Of a DNA stretch of 64,000 nt, positions 23,437 through 33,276 are shown one piece after another. Made by a program: the position numbers and the translations under genes. The notes below the pieces were generated by a model. It did no database searches, was not told the DNA's origin, and saw nothing but the letters and a program-made list of their open reading frames with translations. Within the stretch, counting starts at the first letter, position 1. The number at the start of each line of letters is the position of its first letter. The stretch comes from Mariannaea sp. PMI_226 (Eukaryota > Ascomycota > Sordariomycetes > Hypocreales > Nectriaceae), in NCBI GenBank assembly GCA_024336345.1, contig JANFOG010000002.1, positions 868,001-932,000 on the forward strand. The letters run 5' to 3'.

Positions 23437-23820
23437 TTGACCAGGTAAGCCTGAGATGGCCCGCGGCACTCCCGAAGATCCAGATACGATGGGTGGACCT
23501 AGCACCGGTTTCCCTAGCTTCTCTGTCCCATCCCTCGAAGAATCATGCTGACACGCACCTGGCCCCCTTGCTAGATCTCTTTGTTTGAAAGACCTACTAA
23601 TAGACTTACCACCGCTCTTCGTCGTCTTGCCTTTGAGTAATGAACTCTGGTCATCTCGAACTGTAGGCCACCACACTCCCTCATCAACACCACTCACTCT
23701 CGGCTTACATGACATGACCACAGTCGCCAACAACAAATCAAAGAATACACTCCTTCTTATATATTCAACAGCTTCGACAGCCAGTTTCAACATACCCCAA
23801 CATCACACCCGTCCGTCACC

Positions 23821-25798
23821 ATGAACGGAACCGAATTCCCTGACTCTGAGGTGGTATCCTCGGAGGTTATGTGGTCTACTCCCACAACAAAGACCCGACC
23901 TCGACCGGCTACTATCCATGCTGGGTTTACGTTCATTACCAATGAAGATTACTCGTCTGTTCCCTCTTGGGATACTTCTTCCATCTCTTTCCAGCAGACT
24001 CCTAGTGACACTATGTCTCGCCCCATGTCCATGCATCAGGACTTCTGCCCTCCAACGTCCTTCGAGGATGGTGAGCAGCCCTATCAAGAGGTATCGTCCT
24101 TGGCTAACAATGTCTCAGGCTCTTGGATTGAGAAGCCATATGATGACCAGTTTGACTTCAACAGTTTTGACCAGGATTTGAGTATGGGCATCGGCCAGGC
24201 CTTCACTACCGACGATGCTATCCCCGTCCTTGACCTAAGATATGGAGAGCAGGTGCCAGATGAAGAGTTCATGGCTATTGACGACAATTCAAAGCCTCGT
24301 CGCATGTCTGGTTCTTCTTTCTCCATGTCCACCTCCGGAGGCCTGTCGGACATGCCTTCTTACGAGGACTTTTCTGCTGCTCTCTCCGAGGCTCAGTCTT
24401 TCACCTCAGACTACCCACCAACGTCCAATCGCAACTCCGTGATGTCGTCTACTCAGCTTTCGCCTGTTGCATCACCTCGCGTGACTGCACAGCAGACTCG
24501 AACCGAACTCGTTAGGACCCAGAGTCGCGGCCGTGGTGCAGCATCGCCATCTCCTCGCCCTGGAGTTCGATCTGCTCCTTACAGTGTCGATGGGCCCCGA
24601 CTTAAGCGATGGTCTACTGGTACCTATGGGACAATGAGCCGAAAGCCTGCGCCATTCGTTTACCATTCGAATCCTGAAATCTTCAACGCTCACCAGCAAC
24701 TCTGCTCCGCCAACTCATCTCCCACTGTCGCCTGTGCCAACCCGCTTCCTCTAAACTATGGAAACCTTCAAGCTATCCAGGCGGTACAGCAAACGCCATT
24801 CATGATCACCAGCGCACCCATTTTCCAGGGAAGCAACATGCTACTGCCGTCGCAGCTTCCATCTCAGCTTCCATCTCAAGTCCCATCTCAAACTTGGCAG
24901 CCTGACGCAACCAAGTTCGAAGTGCCTCCTCCACTCCTATCTCATGGTCTCTTCCGAATGCTTCAGAGCAACGGTGATCCTCACTCATTCCACGGACACT
25001 ACACCGACCTATCTGATCCCCCCGACCTATACGCTGCGCTTCAGGAGGAGCAGATCCCTCCTCCTCCGGAGGACATGAACCCCTCGAACCCTGACATGAT
25101 CCCACGCGAACAAGAGCTGCGCTTTGAAGGGGATCTATACACACCGAGATGGGTCCGTGGGCACGGTAATAAACGTGAAGGTTGGTGTGGTATTTGCAAG
25201 CCTGGGAGATGGCTAGTCCTGAAGAACTCGGCCTTTTGGTACGACAAGTCCTTCTCACACGGAGTTAGCGCCGCTACTGGAAGCTCTTTCCAGGAGCCCC
25301 AGCAGAAGCGACGCATGGATGGTAACCCTGATGTGTGGGAAGGCTTGTGTGGGAGCTGCAATGAGTGGATCGCACTCGTCAGCAGCAAGAAGAAGGGAAC
25401 AACCTGGTTCAGACACGCCTACAAGGTAAGTTGCGTATACAGTTTTGATGTCCTTTGTATTGTCGACTAACAACAGTAAACAGTGTCACACACACCTCAA
25501 GATCAAAGACACGCCTAAGCGCCGCCGCGAGAGCAGCAACGCTAGAGCTATGACGAACTCGGCCACACAGAAGCCGAAGAATGAATGTCTACCCGCCACG
25601 CCCCTTATGGTTCCCACCACGTTGGTTGAGGCCGTCACGCCCACACCTACATCCATGTCCCAAGTTGTTTCCAACGCACCACCGCAGCAGAATTTGACGG
25701 CAGTGCCGCCTGCTCAACTGTGTACCCTCGGCTCGACGCCTGAGACGCTTATGACCGTCACGGAGCAATTCACGGAGCCATTCCCTGATATGATCTAA
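23821..25798 (+). CDS. Transcription regulator with Rua1-type C-terminal zinc-binding domain (639 aa)
   Basis: Two exons, 23821-25425 and 25484-25798 (640 codons with stop). The GTAAGT donor is followed by two possible acceptors; only the second avoids an immediate TAA. The first ~430 residues are Ser/Pro/Gln-rich and probably disordered, with a short repeat of LPSQ units near 24850-24893. The C-terminal domain matches the Rua1 C-terminal family. It begins with LYTPRWVRGHGNKREGWCGIC and has Cys pairs WCGIC and LCGSC. The final ligands HAYKCHTH are assembled across the splice junction, followed by a basic stretch (KRRRES). Rua1 of Ustilago activates a siderophore-type glycolipid (ustilagic acid) cluster, but ascomycete members are largely uncharacterised, so no target is inferred. 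The residues after the domain are Thr/Pro-rich. Confidence 0.85.
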
Positions 25799-28700
25799 TC
25801 TCAATCACATTTCTCCTTTTTGTCTTTTATCAGATATCAGATAGATTTCCTCACCACTCTCGTTTGGTTTTGTCAGTTTTCACGAACAATATTCCCCGGC
25901 TATGAATGGCCATGTCACTCACTTATGTTATGAAAAAGATGGGACAAAGACAGGATGTTTGATACCAAGGTTGACATCACGAGGGCGACCCTGTGCTTTT
26001 GTTTTTTGCTTTGCCATTGGCCTTTTTCTGGCACATCTCTCTCTCTCTCTCTTTTTTTTTTAGTATTCCTCTGTTTCTTTTCTGACTCTGTTTCTATTTG
26101 ATATATATTGCACATTATCCTGTTTGGTTTTTGTACTGGCTGTTGATGGATTTACAAGAAAACAAAAAGAAAATGGGACCAATTCCAGCGTCCTGTGGAG
26201 GAAGGATTTCTTCCCATGAAGTGGAATTTCTTGGAACGGTAAAGCTTTTTTATCACCTTCGGAGGATATATGAAGTGTTGGTTTTCTTTGGACTTGGGAA
26301 ATGAGACTTACAAGAGGGTCCCCCAAGATTCTGACTGACTACTACTTCGTTTTTACTACAACAATCTGCTCACACTTTTGTTGAGAGGTACCAAGGAGTT
26401 TTTTTTATGTTATGTTTTTTTGGCCTTTTTTTTATAACTAGATAGACAGCCTCTGGCATTGAGTCGCCCCCCATCGGATGAACGGGCTTGATTGATGATT
26501 GACGAGCAAGATGGACGACGCTGCTGGCCAGTTGGATGCAGGGCGCACCATAATCCTCAATTTAGATAGAAAGGTTACGATACCAAAATAGTACTGTCAT
26601 TGCTTTGTTTCTTTACACATGTTAATTCATTCTTCGATTGGCTGATGTGAAAAACGGACTGGTGCTTTCACTGCCGGTGATTGGGGAGACTGTAAGGGAG
26701 AGTGATAAGGGAGGCGCCAGCGTGAAACATGTCCTGGCCATGAAGCAAATACCGTCGAGGACCAGGTTGTTTTGTTTCGCAGCTCGGTAGGCTGGGCAAG
26801 AGACATCTCCGCGAATGATACGTCGATCGAAACACCGAGTCCATGTTCATTCATTGCCCGTTGTTACCCTCTTTACTAAAGGTTGCCTCTCCCGCTAGTT
26901 TACCTTATGGGACCTGGCCTATACCGAGTGGCAACTAATCACAGCTTGGCTATTCGGTGGAATAGGGCTATAGAGAGGGTTGATATTGGCTAGGGTTGGA
27001 GGGGGGGGGCTTTTCTCAGCAGGCGTCGGCTACAGCAAAGTGTGAACAAACAAGAATTGAGCTTTTGCTTGAACTCTTTGGAGATGAAGATGAGCATCGT
27101 GTGTGGGGATTTCGAACCCAAGGTCATGCTATACGGTACTACGTAGTATGGAGGCAGACATGGTATGTTAGGATAGTCTTTTTTCTGTGTCGATGTTACC
27201 TTCGGTAAAGCTGCGTGGATGTAGTAAGAAGGGGGGGGAGGAGATAGAAGGGATCGGGGAACCCTGCCGGATAGGCTCGGTTGATCGTCCATGGGCACGA
27301 GCGGGCGATGCTAGAGGAATAAAATGGAGTATAGGTCGGCGATAAGTCTTGTTTTCTTCTTTCTTTTTTAGGATCTTTTGGTTTTTTTCTTTTCTTTTCT
27401 TTTGGTTTTATGCCGTGGACACGGTTCAACACGAAGTCCCCACGAGGGGCCAACCGGCTTACCGGGGGTGGTTGTGCCTCCGTCCCTTGGCCTGTGTTTG
27501 CGAGTGTGGTTCTGCGGGCTTCGGGACCCAGGCACCGCGCACGCAAAAAAGAGCAAAACGGGGCCGGGGACGGACCCCGGGGCGAATGGGGAGGAAGAGG
27601 AGGAGAGGAGAAGGGGGAGGGAGGGAACCCGGATCGCAGGGTTGTTCTCTGCCAGTGGGCCTGAGTGGTCTGACAGCAGGCGAAGCGAGTTTCTAGTTAT
27701 TCAGTGTTTGACGCTTGTGTAATCAACATCGCCCAGATCCTACCATAGTATCTACCCAACAAGGGGGTGTGGATGTAAGGAAGCTCTCTCGGCTTCCATC
27801 CCCAAGATGCACGATATATACACACATAATTACAAGGGAGGGGGGGGACCGGGTGTTGACAAAATGAGCCCCGGTCTTCCAGACTGGAGAACAAGAAGAA
27901 AGAAAGAAAGAGTCCGTCACTAGTAATTAACCAATGTTTCTTATTCCTTGGTGCCTGGAACCAACTGCACATGTCATCGGCGTCTTATTCCGTTTTTTAC
28001 CTACATGTATGGATGTATGTGTGGAGGAGCAAGCTAGAACGTGGTGTAAGTGTTAATCTCCCGAAATTCATGCAGCGCAACGAGCAGCCCGTGGGGACGA
28101 ACTTATGGTGGAAGGGTGACAAGGTTTGCCACAAAAAAAGAAACATCGAAAAAGAATGGAAAAACAAGTTGTGTTTACGCATAATATTGTAGTCATTGTT
28201 TAATTTATTTTGAAGAAGAAAATTTTTTCTTTCTTCTCTTGTTGTGTTGGTGGCGTCGATGAGTGAGGTAAGCCAGAAGCATCACCAGCTTGGAGAAAGA
28301 CGATGATTTCCCCCCCCAATCCGCACTTTGCGCCGTTGCGAAACACTGCCACATTTCCAGACGTGTTTCTTGTCAACTATGGCCAGTCTGGTGGCTCAGA
28401 GGATGTCTGGTCAAGAAAAATTCAGGTCATATCAGGAACAGTGTCAAACCCTTGGCGCTGAATGGTTCATAAATAAGCTCGACCTCTTACACACACTGTC
28501 GTCACCTACTGCAGAATAACGTCGTATCACAGCACACACACACCACACACCCGTCCGCATTTGTGTATGTCTGGGTATCTGCTTGTCTAACGCCCTACTC
28601 CATACCTCTTCTAGGATATACCGATGCAAGCACTTTAATACCCCGGTCAAAGTGCCGCTGTAATCGCCATTGCCATGTGATCAAGGCACGAAGGGACTGA

Positions 28701-29427
28701 CGAAGGGACTGACGAAGGGACTGACGCACGTTAGGTAGCCAGCTAGCCAGTTCACTGCATTTCTTACATGTGCTTTGCGTCACGATTTCCTCCTCGCCTT
28801 TCCTAGGTACTGGAAACTTTGTTTTTACAAACAATCAGGAAGCATCGCTCAAATAATATGCATTTGTATATGTAGCATTGGGAAACAGCTCATATCCCCG
28901 GCAGTCGATGCCTGGCGATGAAGGAAGCCCGCGGATAGCGCAAGCAAAAGATGAAGGTACAGGCCACATGTCTCCCTCTCCCCAAAGCTTGCATTACCTT
29001 AGTTCATCATAAAGTTATCACATGCCCTTTATAATGGTTATAGAGAAAATTATGGGCGAAGAGTTGGATAGTCTTTGGAGTCACAGATGTAGCGAAATAA
29101 GTTCAGAAGTCTGCCAGTCGACAATTAAGTCAATCATTGGACTAGTGGTTTAGCGTTTGCCTTTTGCTACCGTACCGTCATATGCCAGCAAGGGCTGCGT
29201 GTGTAATTCCAGTGCAATTAACGGCCATTACACGATTACCGAATCTTGCCAGCGCCTTGCAAATGTGCGTCCATAGATGGGGCTTGACCTGTGCCTCCAT
29301 TTATTGTCTCCCACATCTGTCCAATATTCTCTGGGAGCCATGGCCGAATGTGCTAGTAATGAGGCCCAAGTTGGATCAAGAGGTACAGAGAGGTACACAG
29401 AGAGAAGAGATACGATAGAGTGTAAAT
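25799..29427. other. Gene-poor stretch of about 3.6 kb
   Basis: No supportable gene. The start holds the 3' UTR of the Rua1-C gene, with a (TC)n run and T-tract at 26038-26060. Several poly-G, poly-T and poly-A runs follow (for example 26398-26435, 27000-27010, 27833-27848). Around 27340-27700 overlapping GC-rich frames on both strands are open by composition only. Three exact copies of a 12-bp unit lie at 28688-28723. Confidence 0.5.
28688..28723. repeat. 12-bp tandem repeat, three exact copies
   Basis: The unit ACGAAGGGACTG occurs at 28688, 28700 and 28712, followed by a partial copy start. It lies in a gene-poor region and looks like a minisatellite. Confidence 0.85.
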
Positions 29428-29853
29428 TGTGTTGGTTTGGAAGGTGTATAGACATAAGCCACTGCTGGTTCTCAATAACACATTAAGACTGTTCCCTAAA
29501 GACTAAAGCATTATATTAGTTTGGAAATTAGATAAGAACAATACGTCACTGCTGGCCCTCAATAACACAATAAAACTGCGTCCTAAAAGACTAAAGCATT
29601 GTGTTAATTTAGAAAACACATAGACATAAATCACTATTGGCTCTCAATAACACAATAAGACTGTTCCCTAAAGACTAAAGCATTATATTAGTTTGGAAAT
29701 TAGATAAGAACAATAAGTCACTGTTGGCTCTTAATAACACAATAAGACTGCATCCCAAAAGACTAAAGCATTATGTTAGTTTGAAAAATACATTGACATA
29801 AATCACTGTTGGCTCTCAATAACACAATAAGGTTGTGTCCTAAATGGCTAATA
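29428..29853. repeat. Degenerate 84-88 bp tandem repeat with 172-bp higher-order period (about five units)
   Basis: The marker CTCAATAACA (one copy CTTAATAACA) recurs at 29471, 29559, 29643, 29730 and 29815, so spacings alternate 88, 84, 87, 85. Units fall into two types. One has TTCCCTAAAGACTAAAGC followed by AATTAGATAAGAACAAT. The other has TCCTAAAAGACTAAAGC followed by a segment with GACATAAAT. Same-type units are 172 bp apart and are more alike than neighbours, so the true repeat is a dimer. Differences between the two units of the first type are mostly C/T and G/A transitions. The array is AT-rich and ends about 30 bp before a TATATATA box of the next gene. Confidence 0.9.
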
Positions 29854-29882
29854 CGTATTAGATTATCGCAACCTGGTTGGAG

Positions 29883-29890
29883 TATATATA
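29883..29890 (+). promoter_or_regulatory. TATA box of the orphan gene
   Basis: TATATATA at 29883-29890, about 200 bp before ATG 30084 and immediately after the tandem repeat array. Position and sequence suit a core promoter, but the transcription start is not known. Confidence 0.5.
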
Positions 29891-29999
29891 GCCCAGCACC
29901 ATCCTCAATGTTACATTTCTTCCCTTTCCTTCTTTCATCAACCGCCAGTTTCCCATTCTTTTTCGTGACTTCGCTTCGAGTCGTTCGCCTTCAGCAACA

Positions 30000-30038
30000 A
30001 TGGATCAAGAACAGGATACATCCCGCGCTTCGGCCTAG
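30000..30038 (+). promoter_or_regulatory. Upstream ORF of 12 codons
   Basis: ATG 30000 (context CAACAATGG) to TAG 30036-30038, encoding MDQEQDTSRASA. It lies between the TATA box and the assigned ATG 30084. If the transcript starts after the TATA box it would be read first by scanning ribosomes. Confidence 0.35.
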
Positions 30039-30083
30039 TATTCCGAAACCAAGAATCAAGTCTCTTTTTCCAACGAATCCAAA

Positions 30084-31028
30084 ATGCCTACTGCTTCATC
30101 GGGCGCCGCCACCAGCGATGAGTCTTACCACCATGTCATTTCAGATCTTGGTAAGTATTTATCTTAATCAACATTTACCACTGAAAAAACTAACAAACCC
30201 GCGGACATCTTTACAACCTACTACGATTCATCCTCCGCAACAATTGGCGACTTCCCACCTTTTATAGAACTTGTCAAAGTTCGAGGACTACCAGTCAGTG
30301 AATTCCGAAAATGGAACGAACAACCACTCAGGCCGTTTCGACTCTTCTTCTACTCGGCTGAAACAGAGACCATGATTGTCAAGTTGCCTACCAGATCACA
30401 TGAGCGCCTCCACCTGCGACTTTTTCAGCACATAACATCAGCAGCTGATGCACTAGGTATGACTGACGTGGCAGTGCCAGATGGATCGACGACCTATTTC
30501 ATGAAGAAAGCTGGCTACCTGACCGCAGCTGGCGAGGGAGATTCAAGTCTTGGACTTCACCCAGACAGCCTAAACGACGGGTTTCCAACTGTGGTCATCG
30601 AGGCTGGATGGTCGCAAACTCTCCCAGCCATCCGTGCAAAGATGCACTGGTGGTTCGACGTCTCGAACGGTGCTGTCAAGATAGTTCTCTTGGCGATGGC
30701 AAATCGCGCCGAATATGGAATCATACTTGAGAAATGGAAGCGTGGGCATGAGAACCCACCCTCGCGTCCTGGGGCAACACGGACTCGGTCTTTCTCTGCG
30801 AATCTACAAGTACCTACCTGCCACCAGACAGTAACGATCACCAGAGTTGGAGGAGCGAACGTCCCTTGGTCCTATCAAGTGGTTAGGGCACCACTTCGAC
30901 TTGAATTTCGAGATGTGTTCCTCCGGGAGCCTGTGCCTCCCCAGACAGACATACTATTTAATGAAGAGCGCCTCAAGAATTATGCCAGTATAGTTTGGGG
31001 TGCAGGTGACTCTATCCCCGAGGAATAG
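30084..31028 (+). CDS. Orphan fungal protein, possible PD-(D/E)XK / Uma2-like fold (275 aa)
   Basis: Two exons, 30084-30150 and 30268-31028 (276 codons with stop). The intron has a GTAAGT donor, an ACTAAC branch point and a TATAG acceptor. Exon 1 gives MPTASSGAATSDESYHHVISDL and the junction restores a Glu before LVKVRGLPVSEFRKW. The central region, FPTVVIEAGWSQTLPAI and MHWWFDVSNGAVKIVLLAM, resembles a type of sequence I associate with numerous fungal hypothetical proteins. It also recalls the E...S...R...K pattern of Uma2-type PD-(D/E)XK proteins. The match to a nuclease fold is inference, and no activity is claimed. The end (FNEERLKNYASIVWGAGDS) is not recognised. The gene stands alone between long spacers, next to a satellite-like array, which suits an accessory gene. 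Confidence 0.65.
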
Positions 31029-32900
31029 GATCAATATGAGTAAGAAGCAGATGTAGTTTTTGAAGGGAGATAGCTAAACCACTGGTCAATGATTGACTTA
31101 ATTGTCGACTGGCAGACTTCTGAACTTATTTCGCTGCATCTCTGTGACTCCAAAGACTATCCAACTCTTCGCCCATGGTTTTCTCTATAACGTTAACCAT
31201 CATAAAGGGCACGTGATAATTTTATCATGAACTAAGGTAATGCAAGCTTCGGCATTGAACGGACCACAAATCAATAAGTAAGATGTGATGACCAGAACAA
31301 GCTGGTGATATAGACCGTTCCTTCAACAACCTTATCAGTAACCACTTTTTCAGCCTCCCTTGTAAGTTGGCTATTTCTGAAATATATCGTTGCAAAGTGC
31401 ACAAAGCGGCCAGCATTGCCTAATTCATATGGAGTACAGCAGCTCTGAGTAGAACAGACTGCACGACAGGGAGTCGCAGAGGCTGAGATGGTGTGGCATA
31501 GGCGGGGATTCTGTGTGTTCCAGCACCTGGTTACCTGAGTGGTCCCACGTAGGTAGTCTATGTGCTGGACAGTTCGGTGATTCCATCAGCATTGTCCGCT
31601 GGGAATGGACGCTGGAGTCCACCAAAGTCCCGACCCGAGTGAGGTGTGTGCACCAACCGAAACCCGTTGAAGGGCAAGCTGTGCGACGTGCAAAGTACCT
31701 CTCAACGTAGGAGTAGTTGTTAACGGTCTATATTTCACACCTACTATTGGCTCTTTATTTCCATGCCTTTATGTGTGTATGTGCCGTATGGGGTACTACC
31801 TTAGGTAATTATATAGTCCATTCCGCACTACCATCCGGATGTTGGCCGTTCAGCCATACCATAACGGATTTGGGGATGTTAGCTGGAGAAGCTTCCCTCC
31901 TGTTTGACTGGCCGGCCAACAGGCAGCTTCCCAGCCCCCCCTGTCCCCTTCAATACCCCTCACATCGTCAGCGAACGAACCGTGAAAAGGTACAGACTTC
32001 ATGCTTCGTTCATTTTTTGGTCCTCATCTGATGCAGCTATCTGACTTGCAACCTGTAGGGTAGTTAGCCTGCTACCTAACCTGTAAATAGTCGGAAAGCC
32101 CACTGAGCTACATGCTTCTCAAGCGGCTTCCCCCATATTTTGGACCACAAATTTTACCGAGTCAACGGGCCCGGCTGCGTCTTCTGCCTAAAACTAACAA
32201 AAGACGGGCCCCACAGCGCACCACGAATCCACCTACCGTCCGTTGCAGGCTGTCAGCCTCTCTCTCTTCCATCAGAGCACGGGAGCATAGCACAGGAGCA
32301 TCAGAGCACCAGCAGCAAAACCAGCAACGTGACCCTAATTGCATCTGCATCAGACGGAGGCAGTGACTCAACAAGGACCCAGCCGTGAATGCAAAAATAA
32401 CTTCCATACCTGGGACGACTTTGTGCCTGCAGCATTCGGTCAGCTCCTGCGTCTTCACGCTGCATCTACCTACCCCCTTGTCTGCGTGCTCAAACCTCCC
32501 CACCATTGGCTGACCATCAAGACACCACCAAATCAACAAGGCCGGCCTACATCTCTGTCATTTAGTTTATCTTCCTAGGCTATCGCTCCCTTCGCAAGAC
32601 TCCACGTCTTGCTTGTCTTCAGACAGAAACAAGCTCTCAGTTCTTTTTTCTTGGTTATTTTTTTTTCTTCATTTTGCATGTTACGGGTAATAGTGGTCCT
32701 TGTATTTCTTTGTCTCCCTCTCCCTGGCTTTCGTCTCCCTTTCTTTCGATTCCCGGCCCCTCCTCTTTTTTTCCCGTTGCTCGTCCCAAGGCCCTAGGCC
32801 CATGGTCCATTCCCCGACCTCACTCAACCTTCGGCCTCCCTTCGCTTGTCGTCCTCCAACCTACCCGCTACCATTCTTACAGCTGACCGTCCCATCCATC
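31029..32900. other. Intergenic region upstream of the PHD-finger gene
   Basis: About 1.9 kb. It holds the 11-bp palindrome TACCTTAGGTA at 31797-31807, identical to the one at 4350. From about 32580 it becomes pyrimidine-rich (plus strand), continuing into the leader described separately. I see no gene. Confidence 0.5.
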
Positions 32901-33276
32901 ATGCAGTTCTAGACTTTAATGCCTTGATTTCCTCGGTCCTGCCATGATCGTTTACGACTTTCGATAATGACCCACGACCACCGAAAATCTTAGACTTCCG
33001 TCCCTATCCTGTCATCTTCCGACAACCCTTTCTGACTACCATCTCCGTCCGCTGCCACACACTCGACCCTCGTCTACTCTCCCCTTCTCTCGATTTCCTC
33101 ACATGTGTTTCTATCGCAACTGAGCTTCCTTTTTTAAAAACAAAAAATCCCAACCGTACACCGTGAATTGGCTTCTATCGCTTCGTGGTCTGAAATCAAA
33201 CCAAAAAAAAACAAAACTTGGCCTCCCTCTCGACTTGGGTCCAATCTGGCCTGTATGATACGGAATCAGAGTTGCT
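32901..33276 (+). promoter_or_regulatory. Leader-like region with a chain of upstream ORFs
   Basis: Upstream of ATG 33277 there are at least six ATGs opening very short frames. They are at 32901 (MQF, stop 32910-32912), 32919 (MP), 32944 (MIVYDFR, stop 32965-32967), 32967 (MTHDHRKS, stop 32991-32993), 33103 (MCFYRN) and 33255. The last overlaps the main start out of frame. The stop of the third and the start of the fourth share a base (TAATG at 32965-32969). Pyrimidine-rich sequence suggests this is transcribed leader, but the transcript start is unknown. Confidence 0.4.

Noticed and set aside
27105..27135. GGTTCGAAATCC on the minus strand, like a tRNA B box
   Set aside because: The loop has one base too many and the flanking bases do not pair as a T stem; no A box or acceptor stem could be found nearby.
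27196..27722. Overlapping 84-116-codon frames on both strands
   Set aside because: Open only because of G/C-rich composition; no domains, Lys/Pro- or Phe-rich low complexity, and mutually exclusive strands.
29809..30267. 152-codon plus-strand frame spanning the orphan gene's leader
   Set aside because: Starts at a non-ATG codon, crosses a clear intron, and its frame is not the one used by the downstream exon.
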